Origin: Muribaculaceae bacterium
GTDB lineage: Bacteria > Bacteroidota > Bacteroidia > Bacteroidales > Muribaculaceae
NCBI GenBank assembly: GCA_017620715.1
Contig: JAGAUN010000074.1
Location: forward strand, 1-39,886
Reading direction: 5' to 3'
Length of the DNA: 39,886 bases
Positions within the stretch are counted from its first letter, which is position 1. Each line of letters opens with the position of its first letter. The notes under the pieces were generated by a model that saw nothing but the letters and a program-made list of their open reading frames with translations, made no database searches and had not been told where the DNA came from. Shown here one piece after another: positions 1 through 7,722 of the stretch. The position numbers were made by a program, and so were the translations under genes.

Positions 1-72
1 GGAGGCGTGAAATGAGCGTCGGGGGCGGCGAGCGCCAGGTCGTTGTAGGGATTGAAATAAAAGAGTCGCATA
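1..72 (-). CDS. Partial 5' end of an unknown protein, divergent from porT
   Basis: Reading leftward from an ATG at 72, 24 codons stay open to the window edge and begin MRLFYFNPYNDLALA. The FNPxNDLALA opening resembles a conserved Bacteroidota hypothetical family that I recall only vaguely, so no function is assigned. The gene is transcribed away from porT; the 63 bases between the two starts must hold both promoters. The fragment is too short to exclude chance, but the start-proximal motif looks like real coding sequence. Confidence 0.45.
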
Positions 73-135
73 TTAGGGTGCAAAGAAAAACAAAATAGGC
101 AATAATACCAACTCCATTACGTTAACTAATTATCG

Positions 136-870
136 ATGAAATTGTGTAGAGAAATATCCGTATTCGTTATCATGGCGTTGGCGGCAATGATTGCTGTCGC
201 TCCGGTGTCGGCCCAGAAGCTCAACGACAAACTGATGAACCGTCCGTACGCCGATTTGCGCCGCACGCATCTCGGCTTTTCGGTGGGATTGCACACGCTC
301 GATCTGTCGTTCTCACACAACGGATTCGTGACCCCGACGGGGCAGACATGGTTTGCGGAGCAGCCCGCATTTTCGCCCGGTTTCTGCGTGAACGGCCTCT
401 TTGACCTGCGGCTCAACGACTATTTCAGCCTGCGTGTATCGCCGGGCATGTATTTCGGCAACCGCGAGATACGTTTTCACGACCCCGTGCTCAACCAGAC
501 CGAGACGCAAAATATCAAATCGGCCTTCGTAGTGCTGCCGATAGATATAAAGTACTCCGCGCAGCGCTATCGCAACGTGCGCCCCTATATGGTGGCCGGC
601 GTAATGCCCGCTTTCGACGTGACAAAGAAAAAGAGCGGCGATCTGCTTCGCCTCAAGACCACCGACGCCTATCTCTCGATAGGTTTCGGTTGTGATTTCT
701 ATCTGCCGTTTTTCAAGCTCAATCCGGAGATAAAATTCTGTTTCGGACTCACTGACGTAATAGAGCACAAGCGCCCCGACCTGACCGACGATCCTGACAA
801 GATGCAGTTTACACAGTCGCTCAGGCGCGCGACATCGAAAATGTTTGTATTAACTTTCTACTTCGAATGA
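136..870 (+). CDS. porT: PorT-family outer-membrane beta-barrel, T9SS component
   Basis: A 244-residue protein with an N-terminal signal peptide (hydrophobic residues about 8-22, likely cleavage near APVSAQ) followed by alternating strands typical of a small eight-stranded barrel, ending in aromatic FYFE as outer-membrane proteins often do. PorT in Porphyromonas gingivalis is an outer-membrane protein required for T9SS export of gingipains. The call rests on this fold plus position: its stop overlaps the start of the PorP-like gene by four bases (ATGA), and gldK-gldN follow. The ATG at 136 gives a complete signal peptide. A generic PorT-like barrel with another role is possible, but operon context favours T9SS. 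Confidence 0.8.
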   Translation: MKLCREISVFVIMALAAMIAVAPVSAQKLNDKLMNRPYADLRRTHLGFSVGLHTLDLSFSHNGFVTPTGQTWFAEQPAFSPGFCVNGLFDLRLNDYFSLRVSPGMYFGNREIRFHDPVLNQTETQNIKSAFVVLPIDIKYSAQRYRNVRPYMVAGVMPAFDVTKKKSGDLLRLKTTDAYLSIGFGCDFYLPFFKLNPEIKFCFGLTDVIEHKRPDLTDDPDKMQFTQSLRRATSKMFVLTFYFE

Positions 871-1931
871 CCTCCAACACTATATCACGATACCTGGCGC
901 CGGCATTGCGGGTGGCCGTGCTTATAGCCGCGGCTCTATGCCCGTTGGCTCTCAAGGCACAGACCGACCAGCAGTTTACCCAATACTACCAGGTGCCGTC
1001 GCTCTACAACCCCGCGGCCATAGCCTCGACCGACAACATACGGGTGCGTCTTGGCGGACGCCTGCAGTGGGTGGGCATTGAACATGCCCCCAAGGGCTTT
1101 CTGCTCACGGGCGACATGCCTTTCAAGCTCTTCAAGAAGCGCTGGGGCGTGGGCCTTGTAGCGCAGCAGGAATCGGCCGGATTGTTCCGCAATCTCACGG
1201 TATCAGCTCAGCTTGCCTACAAGCAGCCCCTTTTCAAAGGTACGCTTACGGCAGCCGTGCAGGTTGGTTACGCCAACGAGCAGTTTCGCGGTTCGGAGGT
1301 ATTCATACCCGACGATAACGACTATCACGACCCGGATGATGAGGCCATACCTAAAACCGACGTGTCGGGCTCGGCCCTCGATCTGGGTGTAGGCATCAAC
1401 TACGAGCACCGTTACTTCTGGGCCGGCGTGGGCTGTACGCATGTCAACGCTCCCACCATCACCTTCGGCGACGATACCGGCGTGACAGGCTCGGGAGGTT
1501 CCTCATCGGGCTCGGGCAGCGTATCGGGCGGCACTTCTACCGGCACAACTATTAATAAATATGAATATCATCTCCGTCGCACCCTCTATTTTATGGCGGG
1601 CAGCAATATTCCGATAAGAAATACGTTATTTGAAGTGATGCCTTCTATGTTGGTGAAAAGCGATTTCACTTTCACCCGCGTGGAGGTTACCGCATTGATG
1701 AGATACAGGAAGCTCTTTTCGTTTGGTGTAGGTTATCGTCACGACGATGCCGTTTCGGCTATAATCGGCGCCGAATACAAAAACTTCTACGCGGGCTACA
1801 GCTATGACTATCCTATCAGCTCGATTTCAAAGGCAAGCAGCGGCAGCCACGAACTCGTGCTCGGGTACAGCTTCAAGCTCGATTTCTCTAAAAAGAACCA
1901 ATTCAAACACAAGAGCATACGCATAATGTAG
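867..1931 (+). CDS. porP: PorP/SprF-family T9SS outer-membrane protein
   Basis: A 354-residue barrel precursor. After a signal peptide (cleavage near ALKAQ) comes the family hallmark, a glutamine/tyrosine-rich stretch running into a YNPA motif, then repeated amphipathic strands to the C terminus. PorP/SprF proteins sit in the outer membrane; PorP of P. gingivalis is needed for T9SS, and SprF-type paralogues anchor particular cargo. Its place directly before gldK matches the conserved porP-porK-L-M-N order, so the core component is likelier than a cargo-specific paralogue. Odd feature: a low-complexity Gly/Ser/Thr segment at about residues 205-228 interrupts the barrel, probably as an extended loop. 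Starts inside the porT stop codon, so translational coupling is likely. Confidence 0.85.
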   Translation: MTSNTISRYLAPALRVAVLIAAALCPLALKAQTDQQFTQYYQVPSLYNPAAIASTDNIRVRLGGRLQWVGIEHAPKGFLLTGDMPFKLFKKRWGVGLVAQQESAGLFRNLTVSAQLAYKQPLFKGTLTAAVQVGYANEQFRGSEVFIPDDNDYHDPDDEAIPKTDVSGSALDLGVGINYEHRYFWAGVGCTHVNAPTITFGDDTGVTGSGGSSSGSGSVSGGTSTGTTINKYEYHLRRTLYFMAGSNIPIRNTLFEVMPSMLVKSDFTFTRVEVTALMRYRKLFSFGVGYRHDDAVSAIIGAEYKNFYAGYSYDYPISSISKASSGSHELVLGYSFKLDFSKKNQFKHKSIRIM

Positions 1932-1933
1932 AT

Positions 1934-3376
1934 ATGAAAACAAGCAAGTATATCATTTACGCTGCCATAGCAGGCGCACTGGCCCTCTATTCATGCGCCT
2001 CGGGTTCACGTCACGCAACCGGTGGTGAAGTGACCGGCGTGAGCGCAAGCTCCTGGAGCGAGCCAACCCCCTACGGCATGGTGCTGGTGAGCCGCGGCTC
2101 CATCAAGGCCGGCCCGCAGGAGGCCGACAGCCTCTGGAATCTGCGTGCCGATGCACGCGGTATCTCGGTTGACGCATTCTGGATGGATGAGACCGAGGTG
2201 ACCAACTCGAAATACAAGCAGTTTGTGTTTTGGGTGCGTGACTCCATTATCCGTGAGCGTCTGGCCGACCCCGCATACGGCGGCAACGAAGAGTATAAGA
2301 TAGAGGAGGACCGCGACGGCAATCCCATAAAGCCTTACCTCAACTGGAGCAAGCCCATACCCTGGCGCAACCCCAACGAGGATGAGGAGCGCGCCATAGA
2401 GAGCCTCTACCGCATCAATCCCATAACAGGTGTGCGCGAGCTCGACCCCGAGCAGCTCAACTACCGCTATGAGGTATACAACCATACCGAGGCTGCCAAG
2501 CGCAAACATCGTCTGAATCCCGAGCGCCGCCAGTACAACACCGACCTGCCTGTGCCCACCGATGTGCCTATCATATCGAAAGACACCGCATGGATCAACG
2601 ATGAAGGCGAGATAGTACGTCAGACCATAACCCGAGGTCTTACCGGCGACTACGATTTCCTCAATACGTATATAGTAAATGTGTATCCCGACACAACGGC
2701 CTGGATTAACGATTTCGAGAACGCCTACAATGAGCCTTACGTGCGCATGTATTTCAGCCACGGCGGCTACAACGACTATCCTGTAGTGGGCGTGAGCTGG
2801 GAGCAGGCCAATGCCTTTGCCAACTGGCGCACCGACTATCTGCGTCGCTCACTGGGCCGCGAGGGTATGTATATAGAGCCGTACCGTCTGCCCACCGAGG
2901 CCGAATGGGAGTTTGCGGCGCGTGCCGGCGAGTCTGACAACAAATATCCCTGGGAAGGCGATCTGCCTCTGACAGAGGAGAGGGGTTGCTACTACGCCAA
3001 CTTCAAGCCTCACGAAGGCAACTATGTGCAGGACGGACATCTTATCACATCGCGCGTGGGCACGTATGCTCCGAACGATTTCGGCCTCTACGATATGGCC
3101 GGCAATGTGTCGGAATGGACATCGACCGCCTTTACCGAGAGCGTGAGCCATCTCACCAGCGACATGAATCCCGAGTATCGCTACGACGCAGCGCGTGAGG
3201 ATCCTTACAAGATGAAGCGCAAGATAGTGCGCGGCGGCTCCTGGAAAGATGTAGCCCACAATATCCGTTCCGACATACGTATGTGGGAATACCAGAATGA
3301 ACAGCGCTCGTATATCGGATTCCGGTGCGTGCGTAGCCAGATAGGCTTCGCCCGAGGCAACAAGTATAAAAAGTAA
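1934..3376 (+). CDS. gldK: T9SS ring lipoprotein GldK/PorK (SUMF1/FGE-like)
   Basis: A 480-residue lipoprotein. The signal ends in a lipobox with LYSC, placing the lipidated cysteine at residue 21. The rest is a formylglycine-generating-enzyme-like (SUMF1) fold: FWMDETEVTNSKYKQF near residue 80, RLPTEAEWEFAARAG around residues 317-331, the MAGNVSEW motif near 388 and a C-terminal RSYIGFRCVR. In GldK/PorK this fold is structural: with GldN it forms the large periplasmic ring attached to the outer membrane. A long insertion (roughly residues 110-270) separates the first and second conserved blocks, as usual for GldK. The start lies two bases after the porP stop. Confidence 0.93.
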   Translation: MKTSKYIIYAAIAGALALYSCASGSRHATGGEVTGVSASSWSEPTPYGMVLVSRGSIKAGPQEADSLWNLRADARGISVDAFWMDETEVTNSKYKQFVFWVRDSIIRERLADPAYGGNEEYKIEEDRDGNPIKPYLNWSKPIPWRNPNEDEERAIESLYRINPITGVRELDPEQLNYRYEVYNHTEAAKRKHRLNPERRQYNTDLPVPTDVPIISKDTAWINDEGEIVRQTITRGLTGDYDFLNTYIVNVYPDTTAWINDFENAYNEPYVRMYFSHGGYNDYPVVGVSWEQANAFANWRTDYLRRSLGREGMYIEPYRLPTEAEWEFAARAGESDNKYPWEGDLPLTEERGCYYANFKPHEGNYVQDGHLITSRVGTYAPNDFGLYDMAGNVSEWTSTAFTESVSHLTSDMNPEYRYDAAREDPYKMKRKIVRGGSWKDVAHNIRSDIRMWEYQNEQRSYIGFRCVRSQIGFARGNKYKK

Positions 3377-3417
3377 TCACCTCACACTCATCACCCTACC
3401 ACACTACTACAGTAACA
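3377..3417 (+). other. G-depleted gldK-gldL spacer
   Basis: This 41-base spacer contains a single G on the coding strand and no Shine-Dalgarno-like purine run before the gldL ATG. The gldM-gldN spacer (5926-5965) is equally G-poor, and gldL-gldM (4318-4380) has about five G in 63. Unstructured, A/C/T-rich leaders are what SD-independent initiation in Bacteroidota would predict. It appears to be a translation-initiation leader, not a terminator. Confidence 0.5.
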
Positions 3418-4317
3418 ATGGGAAAAATCAAGAAATATAAAAATAGTGTAGAGCGCTTTCTCTCCGGAGAGAAAGGACAACGATTTTTCAACTTCGCCTA
3501 CTCTATAGGCGCAGCCATAGTAATATGGGGCGCGCTTTTCAAAATACTTCACCTGCCCGGTGGAAATACCCTGCTTTCGATAGGTATGGGCACTGAGGTA
3601 CTGATGTTTATTCTCACTGCATTCGACCGCCCCCCGCGCGAATACAATTGGGAAGAGGTATTTCCGGTGCTTTCGACCAAGAATCCCGACGACCGTCCCG
3701 CTGCAATAGCAGCCGCGGCAGCCGCTCAGGTGCAGACTACCCAGCCTGCTCAGCCCCGGGCAGCGGCACCGGCCGTGCCGACTCCGGCCCCCTCTGTGGC
3801 AGTGGAGGGTACCGATGCCGCCGGCGCCACCGATCTGTATGTGCAGAAGGTAAACCAGGTGACCACTCAGATGGATCAGCTGCTCACTACAACCGCCGCG
3901 CTCAACAGCGTGTCGGAGACTCTGCTTCAGAGCTACCGTGCCATTACCGAAAATTCTGAAAACATCACCCAGAGTTCGACCGGCTATGTAGAGCAGATGC
4001 AGGCGCTCAACCGTAATATTTCGGGCCTCAACACCATCTACGAGATACAGCTGAAGAGTGTGTCGTCGCAGCTCGATGCCATTGACCGTGTGAACCGCGG
4101 CATAAAGGATATATGCAATATGTACGAGACCACATCCGAAGCCTCGTCGCGCTACTGCCTCGAGAGCGAGCGCATGGCGCAGTATATGCATCAGCTCAAT
4201 CAGGTGTACGCCAAGATGCTCCACGCCATGACCATCAACATGGCCGTGCCCGGTGTAGGACCCGTGTCACCCGCTCCCGCCGAAGCTGCCGCCCCGACTG
4301 AGGAGCCTCAGGCCTGA
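3418..4317 (+). CDS. gldL: T9SS inner-membrane motor protein GldL/PorL
   Basis: A 299-residue protein whose first 70 residues carry two transmembrane helices (about 24-42 and 50-68) joined by a short loop with FKILHLPGG, then an ENWEEVFP-like juxtamembrane segment (here YNWEEVFPVL). GldL with GldM forms the proton-driven rotary motor of T9SS. An acidic residue in the second helix (GTEVLMF) fits the known proton-channel glutamate. A Pro/Ala/Gln-rich linker (about 100-135) leads to a helical, probably coiled-coil cytoplasmic domain (about 140-280) and a Pro/Ala/Glu tail. Operon position between gldK and gldM supports the call. Confidence 0.93.
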   Translation: MGKIKKYKNSVERFLSGEKGQRFFNFAYSIGAAIVIWGALFKILHLPGGNTLLSIGMGTEVLMFILTAFDRPPREYNWEEVFPVLSTKNPDDRPAAIAAAAAAQVQTTQPAQPRAAAPAVPTPAPSVAVEGTDAAGATDLYVQKVNQVTTQMDQLLTTTAALNSVSETLLQSYRAITENSENITQSSTGYVEQMQALNRNISGLNTIYEIQLKSVSSQLDAIDRVNRGIKDICNMYETTSEASSRYCLESERMAQYMHQLNQVYAKMLHAMTINMAVPGVGPVSPAPAEAAAPTEEPQA

Positions 4318-4380
4318 CCACAGCAAACCACTATCACAGACATCCCACCCATCAATCCATAGTAATAGCTAACGCTCACA

Positions 4381-5925
4381 ATGGCACAATCAAATACCCG
4401 CCTGTCGCCCCGCCAGAAGATGATAAACCTGATGTATATCGTCTTGACGGCTATGCTCGCGCTCAATGTATCGAGCGACGTGCTCGACGGGTTTACCCAG
4501 GTGGAAGACGGGCTATCGCGCACCAACAGCACCGTATCGAATCGCAACGATGCCATATTCGCGCAGCTCAAGGCTTTTGCCGAAGATAATCCCGACAAGG
4601 CCGGAGCCTGGTACGAGAAGAGTATCGAACTCCGTTCGGAGTCGGCCCGAATCTACAATCTTATTGATTCGCTCAAACAGGCTATCATTATTGAAGCCGA
4701 CGGAGTGAATCACCCCATATCGGAACTTGAAAACCGCGAGGATATCGAAGCTGCCGCGCGTATAATGCTCAGCCCGGGTGCCAACCAGGGGCCGCGTCTG
4801 CGCTCGGAGATTGAAACCTTCCGCGAATATGTGCAGGGCATAGTGACCGACTCTCTCAAAAATGCCTCGATAGGCATGGCCCTCTCCACGGCGCCGTTTA
4901 TGCGCCCCGGTGTGCTCGTGCCGCAGACATGGGAGGAGGCTAAATTCGACAATCAGCCCGCGGTGGCCGCTCTTACGCTGCTCACCAAGCTGCAGAACGA
5001 TGTACGCTATGCCGAGGGCGAAGCCCTGATAACTCTGCTCGCCAACATCGACGCCGGCGACGTGCGTGTAAACCACTTCGACGCTTTCGTGATTCCCCAG
5101 AGCCGTATGATAATACGCGGCGGCCGCTATTCGGCCGACATAGTTTTGGCGGCTATCGACTCCACCTCGCGCCCCTCGATTTACATCAACGGCAAGCCGC
5201 AGCCCTCGGGCCACTATGAGCTGGTGGCTTCGCAATCGGGCACATTCAACTATTCGGGTTACATCGACGTGACTCACGGTGACGGCACTACATCGCGCCA
5301 TCCCTTCTCATCGGAGTATCTGGTGATTGAGCCTACCGCTACCGTGTCGGCCACTATGATGAATGTGCTCTATACAGGTATCGACAACCCCATAAGCATA
5401 TCGGTGCCCGGCGTGGCCGCGTCGGCCGTGAGCGCATCGATGACCGGAGGCACGCTTGTGAAAAGCGGCGATCACTGGATTGCCCGCCCCACGGCAGCCG
5501 GCACCAATGCCACCATCACAGTCAATGCAGTGATGGAGGGCCGCAGTCAGACTGTGAGCACTGCCACCTTCAAGGTGCGCCAGTTGCCCGATCCCACCGC
5601 ATTTCTCCCCGTGGGCACCGACCGCTATCGCGGTAACCGTCCGATAGCCAAACGCACCTTGCTCGATGTGCCGGCACTTAAGGCCGCTATCGACGACGGT
5701 ATACTCGATGTAGAATTCCAAGTGATAAGTTTCAACATAGTGATACTCGACTCCAACGGCGACGCAGCCACCCTTCCCTCGGCCGGCGCATCATTTTCAG
5801 CCCAGCAGAAGAGCCGAATACGCTCCATGTCGAAAGGTCAGCGCTTCTACATATCGCGTATAGAAGTACGCGGCCCCGACGGCAAGCAGCGCACACTCTA
5901 TCCAATGGAAGTAATAGTAAACTGA
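4381..5925 (+). CDS. gldM: T9SS inner-membrane/periplasmic motor protein GldM/PorM
   Basis: A 514-residue protein, close to the usual GldM length. It begins with a short cytoplasmic segment (SPRQKMINLMYIVLTAML), a single membrane helix at about residues 15-33 and the conserved LNVSSDVLDGF turn, followed by a long periplasmic region. From known GldM/PorM structures this consists of one helical and three beta-rich domains; here residues about 40-215 are helix-rich and 220-514 beta-rich. GldM pairs with GldL to form the motor and reaches across the periplasm to the GldK-GldN ring. The leader before the ATG is 63 bases and G-poor. Clean full-length match to family architecture. Confidence 0.94.
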   Translation: MAQSNTRLSPRQKMINLMYIVLTAMLALNVSSDVLDGFTQVEDGLSRTNSTVSNRNDAIFAQLKAFAEDNPDKAGAWYEKSIELRSESARIYNLIDSLKQAIIIEADGVNHPISELENREDIEAAARIMLSPGANQGPRLRSEIETFREYVQGIVTDSLKNASIGMALSTAPFMRPGVLVPQTWEEAKFDNQPAVAALTLLTKLQNDVRYAEGEALITLLANIDAGDVRVNHFDAFVIPQSRMIIRGGRYSADIVLAAIDSTSRPSIYINGKPQPSGHYELVASQSGTFNYSGYIDVTHGDGTTSRHPFSSEYLVIEPTATVSATMMNVLYTGIDNPISISVPGVAASAVSASMTGGTLVKSGDHWIARPTAAGTNATITVNAVMEGRSQTVSTATFKVRQLPDPTAFLPVGTDRYRGNRPIAKRTLLDVPALKAAIDDGILDVEFQVISFNIVILDSNGDAATLPSAGASFSAQQKSRIRSMSKGQRFYISRIEVRGPDGKQRTLYPMEVIVN

Positions 5926-5965
5926 CACCATCAAACCACACTAACACTCTCTACCACATCAAGAT

Positions 5966-7090
5966 ATGAAACATCTCCATCACATAGCATTTGCAGCGTT
6001 GCTCAGCATGAGTGCGCTTACGGCGGCTGCTCAGACATCGCAGCCGGGCAGCTCGGCCGTAGTGCGCCGCAGCGACCGCAACTCCTCGACCGATGCCACA
6101 CCCGGAGTGACTCACCGCATGCAGACCCGTCTGGCCGAAGAGCCGGTATCGGATGCCGATATGTCGTGGATGAAAGTTGTGTATCGCTCTCTCGACCTTA
6201 CCAAGGAGCCCAACGCGCCGCTCTATTTCCCCGAACAGATTGTGGATGGCGACGAAAACCTCTTCCGCATAATCATGCGTCTGCTTGCCGAGGGCAAGAT
6301 ACCCGCCTACGAGTATTTCGACAACCGCGAGAATTTCGACGAAGCCGCCCGAATCAAGGTGGCCGACATACTTTCGCGCTACGATATACCCTCAACACCG
6401 GGCAAAGGCTCTACCGAGCGTAATCCGAAATTTGTGATTGAGGAAGCCGATGTGCCCACTACCGAAGTGCTTACATATTATATAATAGAGCGGTGGGAAT
6501 TCGACAGCCGTTCGAACCGCATGCAGACGCGTATAGAGGCAATATGCCCAGTGCTTCACCGCTCCGACGATTATGGCATGGAGGCGATGCGCTACCCGAT
6601 GTTCTGGGTGCGCTACGAAGATCTTCGCCCCTATCTGGCTACTCAGAATATCTTTATATCCGACGCCAACAATCTGCCCACCTGCACGTACGACGATTAT
6701 TTTCGTATGACGCTCTACAACGGCGACATATACAAGACCCGCAATCTGCGCAACCGCTCCATGCGTCAGCTCTACCCCGATCCCGACGCACTGGCACGCG
6801 CCCGCGACAGCATACAGTATGAGCTCGACCATTTCGAGGACAAGCTATGGGTGCCTACCGTCGATGACCTTCAGGCGCAGCAGGAGGCTATGGCCCTTGC
6901 CGCCGATTCGGCCGATGCCGCTGCCGACACTGTGAACGTGGCTCCGACGCCCAACTCCCGCGCATCGGCTCCGAAGAAACGCACCAAGCCCGCGAAGCCC
7001 ACCAAGGTGAAGCGCGAGAAGCCCAAGAAGCAGAGCAAGCCCAACGACAGCGGAGCTCCGCGCCGCAGCGTACGTGACCGCCGCCGCTGA
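5966..7090 (+). CDS. gldN: T9SS ring protein GldN/PorN with basic C-terminal tail
   Basis: A 374-residue periplasmic protein with a signal peptide ending near LTAAAQ. The core contains family-like blocks: YRSLDLTKEPNAPLYFPEQ near residue 70, RIMRLLAEGKIPAYEYFD near 105, YYIIERWEFD near 172 and YPMFWVRYEDLRPYLA near 210. GldN binds GldK to build the periplasmic ring. After about residue 310 the protein becomes Ala/Asp-rich and ends in a 50-residue tail dominated by Lys, Arg and Pro (about 325-374). The tail looks like a linker plus polycation and is probably not part of the conserved fold. It is the last confident T9SS gene here; a stable hairpin follows. Confidence 0.92.
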   Translation: MKHLHHIAFAALLSMSALTAAAQTSQPGSSAVVRRSDRNSSTDATPGVTHRMQTRLAEEPVSDADMSWMKVVYRSLDLTKEPNAPLYFPEQIVDGDENLFRIIMRLLAEGKIPAYEYFDNRENFDEAARIKVADILSRYDIPSTPGKGSTERNPKFVIEEADVPTTEVLTYYIIERWEFDSRSNRMQTRIEAICPVLHRSDDYGMEAMRYPMFWVRYEDLRPYLATQNIFISDANNLPTCTYDDYFRMTLYNGDIYKTRNLRNRSMRQLYPDPDALARARDSIQYELDHFEDKLWVPTVDDLQAQQEAMALAADSADAAADTVNVAPTPNSRASAPKKRTKPAKPTKVKREKPKKQSKPNDSGAPRRSVRDRRR

Positions 7091-7121
7091 TACGCCAGCA
7101 ACAGCAAGATACATATATATA

Positions 7122-7170
7122 ACGATACCTCCCGGATGTGGCTCAACAATGTGCAACCGGGAGGTGTTGT
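7122..7170 (+). promoter_or_regulatory. Hairpin that would occlude the SecB-like gene's ribosome-binding region
   Basis: The left arm (7127-7135, ACCTCCCGG) and right arm (7157-7165, CCGGGAGGT) are perfect complements, and the stem extends outward to 7122/7170 with two G-T wobbles, about 14 pairs around a 21-base loop. The right arm contains GGGAGGT, an SD-like sequence 11 bases before the ATG at 7177, so folding would hide it. No U-run follows, which argues against a simple intrinsic terminator. It could be a processing site, an attenuator or a translational switch between gldN and the next gene. Confidence 0.55.
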
Positions 7171-7180
7171 ATTGATATGA
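7136..7180 (+). CDS. Possible 14-codon leader peptide (MWLNNVQPGGVVLI)
   Basis: An ATG at the first base of the hairpin loop opens a 14-codon frame that runs through the right arm and stops at TGA 7178-7180, overlapping the ATG of the SecB-like gene as ATGA. Translation of this frame would melt the hairpin and could couple to the downstream start. No family is recognised and such a short frame may be chance; the case rests on its geometry alone. Confidence 0.25.
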   Translation: MWLNNVQPGGVVLI

Positions 7181-7632
7181 ATGCCCTTAGTTCCGACTTA
7201 TCGCTTCGCCTCGTGGAGGTAAACCAGACCCACGCAATGATTTCGCGCTGGGAGTGTGCCATGTATAACGGCGCTCCCGTAGATGTGCGCCTTAGGTCTT
7301 CCCTCTCGTCGAATCCCTCGGCACATACCGTAGCCATGACGGTGAATGCAAGCTACACGACGGTGCGTGGTCAGATACGCCGGCAGTTGCTCGATTGCTC
7401 CGTAGAGGCGGTGTTTTATATCGAAGGTGATGACGTGAGGCTTACCGGCAAATCAACCATAGTTGACGAAACTGTGCTTCGACTGATGCTCGGCACCGCC
7501 ATAGGTGCGCTGCGGGGTATCATAGCCATGCATACCCGCAATACCTTTCTGCACCATTACCCGCTGCCTATCTACAGGCTCGATGTGCTCGTGGAGGATA
7601 TACTCCAGCCCTTAGAGCCTGTTCGGCTCTAA
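7177..7632 (+). CDS. SecB-like chaperone-fold protein next to the T9SS operon
   Basis: A 151-residue cytoplasmic protein without signal or membrane segment. By eye its order of elements follows SecB: an N-terminal beta region, a hairpin section (residues about 26-90), then a helical C-terminal block near 100-145 with GALRGIIAMHTRNTF followed by PLP and a LDVLVEDI helix. These line up with SecB's ARECITSMVSRGTFP, the loop after it and its FDALFMNYL helix. SecB holds preproteins unfolded for Sec export. Identity to E. coli SecB is low, so this is a fold-level inference. An upstream GTG (7138) would add 13 residues, but the ATG is better placed. Being 86 bases after gldN suggests a link to export of T9SS cargo. 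Confidence 0.5.
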   Translation: MNALSSDLSLRLVEVNQTHAMISRWECAMYNGAPVDVRLRSSLSSNPSAHTVAMTVNASYTTVRGQIRRQLLDCSVEAVFYIEGDDVRLTGKSTIVDETVLRLMLGTAIGALRGIIAMHTRNTFLHHYPLPIYRLDVLVEDILQPLEPVRL

Positions 7633-7648
7633 AGTAGACATATTTTTT
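7612..7648 (+). terminator. Hairpin overlapping the stop codon of the SecB-like gene
   Basis: Arms TTAGAGCC (7612-7619) and GGCTCTAA (7625-7632) are perfect complements around a 5-base loop; the right arm includes the TAA stop. A run of seven T begins ten bases later (7643). It probably ends the T9SS/SecB-like transcription unit, though the offset T-run makes this a moderate call. Confidence 0.5.
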
Positions 7649-7657
7649 TCGTCAGGG

Positions 7658-7688
7658 TTGCTTTTGCTTTAATAAATCATTACATTTG
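7658..7688 (+). promoter_or_regulatory. Bacteroidota-type promoter for the YbjN-like pair
   Basis: A TTG at 7658-7660 and TACATTTG at 7681-7688, separated by 20 bases, match the -33/-7 pattern (TTTG and TAnnTTTG) of the Bacteroidota primary sigma factor. The first gene starts at 7723. Confidence 0.65.
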
Positions 7689-7722
7689 TTGGTGATTATA
7701 AACACACCAACATTGTCACGCT

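Noticed and set aside
2006..2761. A 251-codon antisense frame within gldK
   Set aside because: Shadow of the well-supported gldK gene; composition is that of reverse-complemented coding sequence.
1934..3376. GldK as an active sulfatase-maturing enzyme for the nearby sulfatase
   Set aside because: The SUMF1-like fold in GldK is structural, the sulfatase is serine-type (needs a radical-SAM maturase), and the context is T9SS.
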